Assembly (NCBI GenBank): GCA_035388225.1
Contig: DAOOPM010000014.1
Coordinates: 1 to 64,000 of the forward strand
Direction of reading: 5' to 3'
Length of the DNA stretch: 64,000 bases
Source of the DNA: SB25 sp029560875
Lineage (GTDB): Bacteria > Bacteroidota > Bacteroidia > Bacteroidales > Tenuifilaceae
Positions 1 through 6,971 of this stretch are shown here, one piece after another (within the stretch, counting starts at the first letter, position 1; every line of letters begins with the position of its first letter). The notes below the pieces were generated by a model that was not told the DNA's origin, did no database searches, and saw only the letters and a program-made list of their open reading frames with translations. The translations under genes were made by a program, and so were the position numbers.

Positions 1-13
1 TTTTCATAAAAAA

Positions 14-45
14 CACCCCAAATGTTATGTCTAACTTTTGGGGTG
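14..45 (-). terminator. Rho-independent terminator of trxB
   Basis: A 9-bp stem (CACCCCAAA at 14-22 with TTTGGGGTG at 37-45) encloses a loop with its own GTTA/TAAC mini-stem. Read on the minus strand it is followed by a T run (positions 13 down to 8). It lies about 30 bp past the trxB stop, so it fits as the terminator of that gene. Confidence 0.8.
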
Positions 46-71
46 CAGTTCAAAAGCGGGGTTTTTATTTT

Positions 72-1064
72 CTACTTATTCTCAGCATAGTATCGTTCCG
101 CATCTATAGCAGCCATACAGCCCGAACCTGCAGCAGTAATTGCCTGACGGTAGTGAGGGTCCTGAACGTCGCCACAAGCAAAAACACCAGGAATGTTGGT
201 TTTTGATGTACCCGGAATAGTTTTTATGTATCCAACCTCATCGGTCTCAATCCAAGGCTTAAATATATCGGAGTTTGGTTGATGACCAATGGCCACGAAG
301 AATCCAGAAATATCCTTCTTAACATCTTCGCCAGTTTTGGTATTGGTAAGAATTACTCCGTTCACGCCCGTCATATCACCCACTATCTCCTTAGTTACAT
401 GCTCGAATAATACCTCAAGGTTGGGAGTATTCATAACACGTTCCTGCATTGCTTTAGATGCACGTAAATATGGTTTACGAACAATCAGGTAAACTTTATT
501 ACATAAGCCTGCAAGGTATGTAGCCTCCTCGGCAGCAGTATCGCCACCACCAACAACAGCAACATCCTTACCACGGTAAAAGAAACCATCGCAGGTTGCG
601 CACGCCGATACACCTTGTCCTTTAAACTTCTCTTCAGACTCCAGACCAAGATACTTGGCAGTTGCACCAGTGGCAATAATTAAGATTTCCGCTTCAATAA
701 CCTTTTCATCATCAATGGTAACCTTAAATGGTCTTGACGACAAATCGGTTGAAGATGCAATCCCAAACCTAACATCGGTGCCGAAGCGCTGTGCTTGTTT
801 CTTTAAATCCTCCATCATTTCGTTACCTGTGATACCGTTTGGATAACCTGGAAAGTTCTCAATCTCAGTAGTAGTGGTTAACTGTCCTCCAGGCTGAATT
901 CCTTCGTAAACAACTGGGCTCAAATTTGCCCTTGCAGCATAAATAGCAGCAGTATAGCCAGCGGGCCCTGAACCTAAAATTAACACCTTAACTTTTTCGA
1001 CAGGTTTATTGGAGTTAGAAGAATTCCCCCCAGCATTTGTGTTCATAGACTTGAATAATTCCAT
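72..1064 (-). CDS. trxB: Thioredoxin-disulfide reductase
   Basis: This is an NADPH- and FAD-dependent cytoplasmic reductase that recycles thioredoxin. The 330-residue product has the FAD dinucleotide site GSGPAGYTAA at residues 31-40, the redox-active CATC at 155-158, the NADPH site GGGDTAAEE at 172-180 and the C-terminal FAD contact FACGD followed by a QAITAAGSG helix. Family length is about 310; the excess is a low-complexity N-terminal extension of about 24 residues rich in Asn/Ser/Gly before the first beta strand. A later start is not obvious, because the only other early Met is residue 7, so the extension may be real. The gene is monocistronic, with a terminator just downstream and a promoter-like element upstream. 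Confidence 0.97.
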   Translation of the reverse strand: MELFKSMNTNAGGNSSNSNKPVEKVKVLILGSGPAGYTAAIYAARANLSPVVYEGIQPGGQLTTTTEIENFPGYPNGITGNEMMEDLKKQAQRFGTDVRFGIASSTDLSSRPFKVTIDDEKVIEAEILIIATGATAKYLGLESEEKFKGQGVSACATCDGFFYRGKDVAVVGGGDTAAEEATYLAGLCNKVYLIVRKPYLRASKAMQERVMNTPNLEVLFEHVTKEIVGDMTGVNGVILTNTKTGEDVKKDISGFFVAIGHQPNSDIFKPWIETDEVGYIKTIPGTSKTNIPGVFACGDVQDPHYRQAITAAGSGCMAAIDAERYYAENK

Positions 1065-1097
1065 ATTATAAACTTATTTACATATTTTAATTTGATG

Positions 1098-1124
1098 CAA
1101 AATTAATCAATTAATGAATAACAA
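1098..1124 (-). promoter_or_regulatory. Candidate promoter of trxB
   Basis: On the minus strand TAATTTTG (1105 down to 1098) matches the Bacteroidota -7 consensus TAnnTTTG. A TTG (1124 down to 1122) lies 16 nt upstream, one less than the usual 17-23. It sits about 34 bp before the trxB start codon. Confidence 0.45.
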
Positions 1125-1214
1125 AATAGAACAAAAATTGATTTTAAACAATTAAAATAAATCCGTTTTGGGTTAATTAGCTAAAATAGCGGTAAAAATT
1201 GTTGTACTAAATTT

Positions 1215-1242
1215 TTGAATTTAAAAAAAGGGAGTATTTTTG
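1215..1242 (+). promoter_or_regulatory. Promoter of tRNA-Pro
   Basis: TTG at 1215-1217 and TATTTTTG at 1235-1242 are separated by 17 nt, matching the Bacteroidota TTG/TAnnTTTG promoter. The mature tRNA begins 16 nt after the -7 box, leaving a short 5' leader for RNase P to remove. Confidence 0.7.
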
Positions 1243-1257
1243 CATCGCATTAGTGTT

Positions 1258-1331
1258 CGGGGTGTGGCGCAGTTGGCTAGCGTACTTGCATGGGGTGCAA
1301 GTGGTCGCCCGTTCGAGTCGGGTCACCCCGA
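1258..1331 (+). tRNA. tRNA-Pro (anticodon GGG)
   Basis: The 74-nt sequence folds into a full cloverleaf. The acceptor stem is CGGGGTG (1258-1264) with CACCCCG (1324-1330), and the discriminator base is A1331. The anticodon stem CTTGC/GCAAG (1285-1289/1297-1301) encloses the loop ATGGGGT, giving anticodon GGG at 1292-1294 followed by G37. The T loop is TTCGAGT. The 3' CCA is not encoded and must be added by the CCA-adding enzyme. It reads CCC (and possibly CCU) proline codons. Confidence 0.97.
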
Positions 1332-1333
1332 CT

Positions 1334-1359
1334 AAAAAGAGGCTTTCTGGCCTCTTTTT
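1334..1359 (+). terminator. Terminator after tRNA-Pro
   Basis: AGAGGC (1338-1343) pairs with GCCTCT (1350-1355) around a 6-nt loop, and a run of T follows through 1359. It starts only a few bases after the tRNA discriminator, so the tRNA is a single-gene transcript. Confidence 0.85.
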
Positions 1360-1515
1360 CATTTCACACATATTCCTAGTTTGTTAGTTTATCCCAATGA
1401 AGTCGAAATGGCTGTCAATTCAAATTGGGCACTCAATAAAGCAACTGTTAACAAAAAAATCATATTCATTTTACTTATGGCATAAACTGAAATAAGCACC
1501 CTTGAATTCTTCGAA

Positions 1516-1806
1516 TTAACTAAAATCCTTCAACATAAGGCTAATTTTATCGAACAGTTCTCCCACTCCTAATGCCGCCCAAAGAATAAATAAACCTATA
1601 AGAATTTTAATAACGTAGTGAATTGAAAAGCCAAACATCCTTTTGATGAGTGCTCCTAAAGGTGGAAAAAAGATTAATGACAGTACTATAATAAAGATTC
1701 CAAATCCCATATCGTTACCCCAAAAGGTATTTACGAGTCCGATTGCAAGAAAAAGTAGGCCAAATAACCAACTTATTACATTCCAAAATTTTTCGTTCAT
1801 AGTCAC
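1516..1806 (-). CDS. Small membrane protein of unknown function
   Basis: The 96-residue product has three hydrophobic stretches, at about residues 10-27, 33-50 and 63-82. Between the second and third lies a short basic loop (IKRMFG), so the protein very likely sits in the inner membrane. I recognise no family motif or catalytic residue. A second in-frame Met at residue 3 is an equally good start. It is on the same strand as the next unknown membrane gene at 1974-2669, but 167 bp separate them, so an operon is not shown. Confidence 0.7.
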   Translation of the reverse strand: MTMNEKFWNVISWLFGLLFLAIGLVNTFWGNDMGFGIFIIVLSLIFFPPLGALIKRMFGFSIHYVIKILIGLFILWAALGVGELFDKISLMLKDFS

Positions 1807-1973
1807 ATGATTTTAAGTTAGAAAAATATTTAGTTAACTCAAGTAATTATATAAAAGCAAACTCTCCTTAACAAAATATTGTGATTAAAAATCTTGAGTA
1901 TTTTAAAAATGGCTCGATCTATTGTAATAAATCTAAAGCCTTATGCAACCTATTTTTGAAAATGTGAGTCAGT

Positions 1974-2669
1974 TTACTTATTCTCGTAAGTTCTCAAATA
2001 AACCTTAATCAATTCTGTGATATCGGAACTAAACACGTAGTTCAACTGTTTATCAGCCCAACCTTTCTTTAAAGTTTCCCAATTATTGATAATCTCCTCG
2101 TTGGTGCAACCATTACAATCGCTACCAAGGCTAATAAAAATATTCCTGAGTAAAAGGAGCGTTTCTGATTTGGTACTTGTCTCGAAACGAAGATTAATCC
2201 AACCGTCGGGCGAGGCTTGCAGCTTCTTCTTTAGTTTAATGATATTCTGGTAAAAACCATTATCGTTTTCGGCCTCGTATTGCTCCAACTTATCGATATA
2301 CTGCTTACAGATTAATGCCGTATCGGTTCCACGTTGGGAATCTTCGATGTAAGTAGATATTCTCCTCTCCTTTTGCTCCGCAGTAGAATCGTTAAACTGA
2401 CTAAAGTAGTTGCTCCAAACATTAGCAACAAAGGAACTAGAATCACTTTTATTGTTATTCAGCAATAATGGAACTATTTCCAACAGTCCAAAAAATACTG
2501 ATAGAAATATTGCCAACCACATAAAATTTCGGATTGAGCGTAAAAACCCAGGTCTTTCAGTATCTTTTTCCTGTTCTTTGGAAAGTAAACGGTACGAAAG
2601 AATTGCAAGTGCCAGCGCTATTCCTATGGCACCATACTTAAGAAAGTTAATAAAGTCCATTTCACCCAT
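1974..2669 (-). CDS. Membrane-anchored protein of unknown function
   Basis: The 231-residue product has two N-terminal transmembrane segments (about residues 11-28 and 49-69). A soluble, mostly helical and charged domain of about 150 residues follows. That domain contains a short Cys pair (CNGC, about residues 185-188) that could bind metal or form a disulfide, but no recognised family signature. Met4 (MDFINF) is an alternative start. The function is unknown. Confidence 0.7.
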   Translation of the reverse strand: MGEMDFINFLKYGAIGIALALAILSYRLLSKEQEKDTERPGFLRSIRNFMWLAIFLSVFFGLLEIVPLLLNNNKSDSSSFVANVWSNYFSQFNDSTAEQKERRISTYIEDSQRGTDTALICKQYIDKLEQYEAENDNGFYQNIIKLKKKLQASPDGWINLRFETSTKSETLLLLRNIFISLGSDCNGCTNEEIINNWETLKKGWADKQLNYVFSSDITELIKVYLRTYENK

Positions 2670-2890
2670 TCAAATTATTGAGTTAAAATCATGCTAATTT
2701 GTAGCAAGTTTTTGTTGATGATTAATTGAAACCTACACAATAAAGCCCTAAGTTAATTTTATTTGCTTAAATCATTACAATTAGGAAACTGAATTTTAAA
2801 TAAGAACAGAGTTACTCCAACTCATCAAACATCTAAATATATGATAGTTGTAACCAAACTAAAGCAACAATGGGTTATAATCTATACCGC

Positions 2891-2921
2891 AAAAAACGAC
2901 GCCAGTAATGTAAGCGTCGTT
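2891..2921 (-). terminator. Terminator of the sigma-factor block
   Basis: AACGACGC (2895-2902) pairs with GCGTCGTT (2914-2921). On the minus strand the stem is followed by six T (2896 down to 2891). It lies 25 bp past the stop of the gene at 2947-3543 and ends the hydrolase/sigma/membrane-protein transcript. Confidence 0.85.
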
Positions 2922-2946
2922 CTTAATTAACATTGAATATTAAGTG

Positions 2947-3543
2947 TTACTCCCTTCTGATTTCGTCTCTAAGAGCAAGTAAATCCTGCAAATCTCTCAT
3001 CTCCTTGCGGATACCACCTCGAATTTTAACTATCAAAATAAAAGCACCAACAACAAAAAACAGGTAAATTCCAACAAAAAGGTAAAAAGGTAGGTTATTA
3101 TAGATTTCTGGCCCCATAAGAGCAAAACCAATCATGTACGATGCAACTATGGCAATGGTGTATAAGCCATGTATTCGCTTACGCTGTTTAAAAAATAGCA
3201 CTGCTTGTTCTGTATTGCGCAAAGCGCTATCAGTAATATCTATAGAATAGGCTCTAATCATGCTAATCGCCTCCAGAACTATACGCAACGCTAACGATAC
3301 GAACATAATACCAAACCCTACGTGACTTAACAAAAAGCGATACCTCATTACAAGAAAATAGTATAACGTAATAACCACAAGGGTAACGGCCAAAATAGCA
3401 ATGTTTAACGCATGAGCAACAATTGAACTACGCCTTTTAGACTTTGCTTTCGATACAATTGCAGGGATATCGACATCGGCTGAGGGAACCTCGGTTTTTG
3501 CTTTGTTCCAAAGCTCTTTTAGATTATCAATCTGCATATTCAT
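2947..3543 (-). CDS. Membrane protein paired with an ECF sigma factor (possible anti-sigma role)
   Basis: The 198-residue product starts with a charged cytoplasmic segment of about 40 residues. Four hydrophobic segments follow, at about 43-65, 74-93, 128-145 and 151-171, and a charged C-terminal tail (RKEMRDLQDLLALRDEIRRE). It overlaps the end of the upstream ECF sigma gene by 17 bp, so the two are translated together. A membrane protein encoded directly after an ECF sigma gene is often its anti-sigma factor, with the N-terminal cytoplasmic segment holding the sigma factor. No canonical zinc anti-sigma motif is visible, so that role is an inference from position only. Confidence 0.75.
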   Translation of the reverse strand: MNMQIDNLKELWNKAKTEVPSADVDIPAIVSKAKSKRRSSIVAHALNIAILAVTLVVITLYYFLVMRYRFLLSHVGFGIMFVSLALRIVLEAISMIRAYSIDITDSALRNTEQAVLFFKQRKRIHGLYTIAIVASYMIGFALMGPEIYNNLPFYLFVGIYLFFVVGAFILIVKIRGGIRKEMRDLQDLLALRDEIRRE

Positions 3544-4039
3544 TTTGCATTAATTTTTTAAGTGTTTGCTTAATCCGATGAACCTTTACCCTAACGTTAA
3601 CCTCACTAATACCCATTACATCGGCAATTTGGGAGTACTCAGCATCGTCGAGCACCATCATTATTATAAGTCTATCAACCTCGGGTAACTGGCCTATGCT
3701 TGCGTAAAGTGCGCTTAGCGCAGACTCCTGAACATGGCTAGTGGAGTCATCGTGATGCAGAAGGTCTGTACGTTGCTCAACATCAATACTTACATTTTTC
3801 GATTGCTTGTTGTCCCTTAGACTCTTAAGGCAGGTGTTTACTGTTATACGGTATAGCCATGTTTTGTGGCTAGACTCGCCCTTAAACCTATCCAACGAGT
3901 TCCATGTGCTTATAAAGACCTCCTGCGAAATATCCTTTGCCCTACTCCTATCGCCATTTACAAACCCCAAACAAAGTTGCATTACCATTTGGTTGTGGGC
4001 GGCATAAATCTGGTTAAAAAGGCTCAGCTTAGCGCTCAT
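3527..4039 (-). CDS. ECF-type RNA polymerase sigma factor
   Basis: The 170-residue product has the two-domain layout of extracytoplasmic-function sigma factors. Sigma2 includes the DISQEVFISTWNSLDRFKG region (about residues 36-54) and the -10 binding helix around KTWLYRITVNTCLK. Sigma4 runs from about 115 to 165 with the helix-turn-helix YSQIADVMGISEVNVRVKVHR. Its ATG overlaps the TAA of the upstream hydrolase frame by one base (TAATG), and its end overlaps the next gene by 17 bp, so all three are one transcriptional and translational unit. The target regulon is not visible. A TTG/TAnnTTTG-type promoter was not seen within the unit. Confidence 0.93.
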   Translation of the reverse strand: MSAKLSLFNQIYAAHNQMVMQLCLGFVNGDRSRAKDISQEVFISTWNSLDRFKGESSHKTWLYRITVNTCLKSLRDNKQSKNVSIDVEQRTDLLHHDDSTSHVQESALSALYASIGQLPEVDRLIIMMVLDDAEYSQIADVMGISEVNVRVKVHRIKQTLKKLMQNEYAD

Positions 4040-4875
4040 TACTCAAGAAATGTGTTAAGTTGATTATAAAACCACTCCGCAGCATCGAACATAACAAAAT
4101 GCTTGCAATTGGCTGGTGCAATAGTAATATGTTTATTGGAAAGATTTACATACTGCGACTCAAAAACTCCCTTAGCCTGCTCCGCTGTTGGAAACGAAGC
4201 TCCTACAACAAGGGTTTTAGCAGAAACTGATTTGAGAGTATCGCGCAAATCGAGCTTTAGCAAATCGGTAAAGCCGTAAACATAGGTTTTTCTGTCCTAG
4301 GCTAAAATCCAGTCTGTAAGCAAACCAACCTTATCGGTGCGGCTAGTCATGTTAGAAGCCATGCCTCCTGCCATTTGTTTAAATCCCTCGGCAGGCATTT
4401 GGAGCATCTGGTTATTGTAAGGGCTATCGTACTGGAGCGCGTTGGCGGGTACGCCAGGCATCATAAGTTCGCGCATACATGGAATTGCATCAACCAGAAC
4501 TAACTTTGTAATCCTATCGCCAAGGCTAGCGGCAAGGTCTATAGCAAGGTTGCCACCCATACTGTGACCAATAATTGTAACGTTGGTTAACCGATTATCG
4601 GTAATATACTTGGCAATATCGGCGGTTAACTTGGGATACCAAGGCATTTCAACAGCAGGAACACCATCGAATCCGGCATAGGTAACCTTTATGTACCTGT
4701 AGTTGCCCTTTATGTTAACAATGGTAGAATCCCAAACCGTAGAAGGACAAGTAAAACCTGGAAGAAGAATTATGGGGTTACCTATTCCTTGAGTCTCAAT
4801 GCGAACTGCGTTGTACTGTGCCTTAAGGCTAACTGCTAATACTGATAAAATCAGAACTATTGCTATACGTTTCAT
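4039..4875 (-). pseudogene. Alpha/beta hydrolase interrupted by an in-frame amber codon
   Basis: The first 192 codons encode a signal peptide (residues 1-19, ending LKAQ) and an alpha/beta-hydrolase fold with the nucleophile elbow GHSMGG. Translation then meets TAG at 4299-4297. Reading on in the same frame gives 85 more codons (DRKTYVYGFTDLLKLDLRD onward) that complete the fold, including the expected late histidine segment CKHFVMFDAAEWF, and end at TAA 4041-4039. The full frame is 278 codons before the final stop, a normal length for the family. No frameshift is needed. One base change from TCG (Ser) to TAG would explain the stop. The truncated form lacks the predicted catalytic His. The final TAA overlaps the sigma-factor ATG, so premature termination may also lower sigma translation. 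A sequencing error or readthrough remains possible. Confidence 0.8.
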
Positions 4876-5207
4876 GGTTATTATTTTTTAGGTGTTTTGC
4901 TGATTGGGCATAACCAATTCTACCTGTGTACTGCCGGCTTTTATGTACTATCGGTTTTGGTTATTGTTCCCGTTTCAGTTTAACACTTTGTACCACGAAA
5001 AAGTTTTTTGTTACAACTATGGTTAATTTTTCTTCAGATTCTTAAGAAGTACGCGTTACAAACGCGCGCTAACGGTCGGTGGTTTGGGCTGCTGGGGAGT
5101 TAATAGCCAGCGGCGTCATCCCACGTTAAAAATATACTAAAATACTAAAAACTTCCGTATCTGCATCATCAGTCCCAGTAGGCTAAACCACCTGTTGGCA
5201 ACAGTTT
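4876..5207. other. Intergenic region with a long imperfect inverted repeat
   Basis: No gene is seen in this 332-bp stretch. Positions 5078-5096 (GGTGGTTTGGGCTGCTGGG) and 5174-5192 (CCCAGTAGGCTAAACCACC) form a 19-bp stem with 16 Watson-Crick pairs, two G-T pairs and one mismatch. Within it GCTGCTGG (5088-5095) can pair instead with CCAGCGGC (5106-5113), so two alternative folds compete. A 21-bp repeat copy sits at 5051-5071 and the 9-mer GTTGGCAAC at 5194-5202, just after the stop of the next gene. Confidence 0.75.
5051..5071 (+). repeat. 21-bp direct repeat, copy 1
   Basis: ACGCGTTACAAACGCGCGCT plus A is identical to 6160-6180. It contains a small palindrome CGCGTT-ACA-AACGCG. The two copies flank the lipoprotein gene at 5208-5942. 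Confidence 0.9.
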
Positions 5208-5942
5208 TTATATTTTAGAAAAAACGATTCTACTTTCTCTAAAAATAATTTCTTCTCTAGGAAATTGACCTTGAGTTATGCTTGATAGGAAGTCATCATT
5301 AATTGAATTCTGCTCCCTAGAACTAGCCCGATTTCTATAAGTTACATAATTTGGGGTTGTTGTTAATCTGTTGCTATTATAAGTGGTGAAATAGCTTAAA
5401 ACAGGAATTTGAATTTCTCCATTAATTTCATATGCAAATATGGTTGGTTTAAAATAAGTGGTTGGACTGGTTGTATTAGGTTTTGATTCCGTTTTTATTA
5501 CATTGGGTCTAAATTTGCAGAATATCTTATTGTAATAGGCATCGAATATCCATGTGCTTACAATAGAATCTTTAATGAAGTAAATCTCGTTATTATGCCT
5601 TGATACGATGTATTCCTCCACCTTGCCGTTGTCATAATGAAATAGAGCTTTTGAAAAACTTGTAAACTCTATAGAGAAATTTGTCTCATTGTATTTAATA
5701 ATATTGCTATCCAAGGCGAATTTAAAACTGCTTGATAGCATTGAGAAATCATCTTCATATGCTTTCTTTGCAATAGAAATCTTATCCACATCGAACACTT
5801 CTCCATCAATCTGAAAAAAACGCACATTTTTGTTTTCAAATCGATTTTTTTGAAATGTTACTGGTTTAAACTCGTCTTTTTCACATGAATATGAAAAAAG
5901 TAAAATAATCAATACAGACGAAAATAAAATTTTTGCTTTCAT
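5208..5942 (-). CDS. Putative lipoprotein of unknown function
   Basis: The 244-residue product opens with a hydrophobic signal segment and a Cys at residue 20 (LLFSYSC), followed by acidic EKDE. This is the usual layout of a Bacteroidota lipoprotein, although the lipobox is loose. The rest is beta-rich, polar and Asn/Ser/Thr-heavy, with no motif I recognise. The gene stands alone. The inverted 9-mers GTTGGCAAC (5194-5202) and GTTGCCAAC (5970-5978) lie close to its two ends, and 21-bp direct repeats lie outside those. This arrangement suggests a discrete acquired unit, but no recombinase is nearby. Confidence 0.7.
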   Translation of the reverse strand: MKAKILFSSVLIILLFSYSCEKDEFKPVTFQKNRFENKNVRFFQIDGEVFDVDKISIAKKAYEDDFSMLSSSFKFALDSNIIKYNETNFSIEFTSFSKALFHYDNGKVEEYIVSRHNNEIYFIKDSIVSTWIFDAYYNKIFCKFRPNVIKTESKPNTTSPTTYFKPTIFAYEINGEIQIPVLSYFTTYNSNRLTTTPNYVTYRNRASSREQNSINDDFLSSITQGQFPREEIIFRESRIVFSKI

Positions 5943-6159
5943 AGTAATTATCGTTAATTATTTAAAATTGTTGCCAACTTACTTATCTAATCACCTTTAG
6001 CTATCAATCAACATATAAAACTTAAATTGATAAATAAACCAAAAGCAAACTTATCACTCCTTACATAGCTCTATAAAAGTAAAAATAAGTTATACAAAAA
6101 GCAAAGGGTTGGAGTAGAAATAACTTACCCCTACTCCTCTCTGCCGCTTGGAGCTGAGC

Positions 6160-6180
6160 ACGCGTTACAAACGCGCGCTA
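6160..6180 (+). repeat. 21-bp direct repeat, copy 2
   Basis: This is identical to 5051-5071, 1,109 bp away in the same orientation. It is followed by a second related palindromic stretch (GCGCTAGCG...CACGCTAGCG, about 6175-6200), which ends close to the nth stop codon at 6221. Confidence 0.9.
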
Positions 6181-6220
6181 GCGAAAACGCACGCTAGCGA
6201 AAGAAAATATCTACTTTTTG

Positions 6221-6853
6221 TTACTGATTTTTGCGAGACTTGTAATCGTCGCAAACGGAGTTCATTACACAAGCAGGGCACTTGGGGTTTGTGGGGCGGC
6301 AAACCTCTCGGCCTAGGAAGGATATTGCCATTCCTACCTCATTCCACTTTTCCTGTGGGAATGCAGCCATTAACTGCTTCTCTATTTTCTCGGGTTTTGT
6401 ACCCTCGGCTACGCCTAGGCGCGGTGCAACACGTAGAACGTGTAAGTCAACTATAACACCCTCGGCATTATCGCCCGATTCGCGGATTATTACATTGGCC
6501 GATTTGCGGCCAACACCAGGCAATTTGATTAGTTCATCGAGTGTGTGGGGTATTTTACTATCGGTTCCTACAGCTTTAGCCAAGGCCGAAAGCCACGCCG
6601 ATTTATTACCAAAATTACGCACGCTGCTTATTAAGCGCTGTATCTCCTCAACGCTTGCAGCGGCAAGATGTTCCATTGTTGGGAATTCCTTAAAAAACTC
6701 CTTGGCTACCTCGTTAATATGCTTATCGGAGTCCTGCGCCGAGAGTATAACCATTACAACCAACTGGTAACGGCTCTTGTAATCTAAAGGATGTTGGCGG
6801 CCTTTGTACTGCTTTAGTAAAGGTTCTATGCTTTGGTTCCAGTTGGTTTCCAT
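6221..6853 (-). CDS. nth: Endonuclease III (DNA glycosylase/AP lyase)
   Basis: This is a base-excision repair enzyme that removes oxidised pyrimidines and cleaves the abasic site. The 210-residue product matches the family length. Visible are the helix-hairpin-helix LPGVGRKSANVI (residues 111-122) with catalytic Lys117, catalytic Asp136 in IVDLHV, and the four-cysteine [4Fe-4S] cluster Cys185-X6-Cys192-X2-Cys195-X5-Cys201 near the C terminus. It is on the same strand as the methyltransferase upstream but 118 bp away, with a short repeat between them. Confidence 0.97.
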   Translation of the reverse strand: METNWNQSIEPLLKQYKGRQHPLDYKSRYQLVVMVILSAQDSDKHINEVAKEFFKEFPTMEHLAAASVEEIQRLISSVRNFGNKSAWLSALAKAVGTDSKIPHTLDELIKLPGVGRKSANVIIRESGDNAEGVIVDLHVLRVAPRLGVAEGTKPEKIEKQLMAAFPQEKWNEVGMAISFLGREVCRPTNPKCPACVMNSVCDDYKSRKNQ

Positions 6854-6890
6854 ATCTTGAGGTTTTTAATATTTTACAATTGTTTTAAAA

Positions 6891-6941
6891 AGAGAGATTC
6901 CTCGCTAAGCCTGCCTAACGGCAGGCAGGCTCGGAATGACA
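6891..6941. repeat. Short intergenic repeat of the 'CTCGCTAA...GGCAGGCAGGC...AATGAC' type
   Basis: The segment contains the hairpin CCTGCC-TAAC-GGCAGG and the flanks GAGATTCCTCGCTAA and TCGGAATGAC. Close relatives of both the hairpin and the flanks occur in the repeat at 19791-19895. It is non-coding and lies between nth and the RlmL-type gene. Confidence 0.6.
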
Positions 6942-6971
6942 CCTTTACAAACAATACTACAACACAATATA

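Noticed and set aside
4263..4300. Frameshift in the hydrolase gene
   Set aside because: The two parts are in the same frame with only a TAG between them, so no indel is required.
5051..5207. Integron attC site
   Set aside because: The stem, the CTAAC/GTTGG-like edges and the direct repeats recall attC, but the core boxes RYYYAAC and GTTRRRY do not match and no integron integrase is present. Kept as a finding only in the broader cassette sense.
6282..6770. Plus-strand 162-residue reading frame
   Set aside because: It is the antisense shadow of nth, which has clear catalytic and Fe-S motifs on the other strand.
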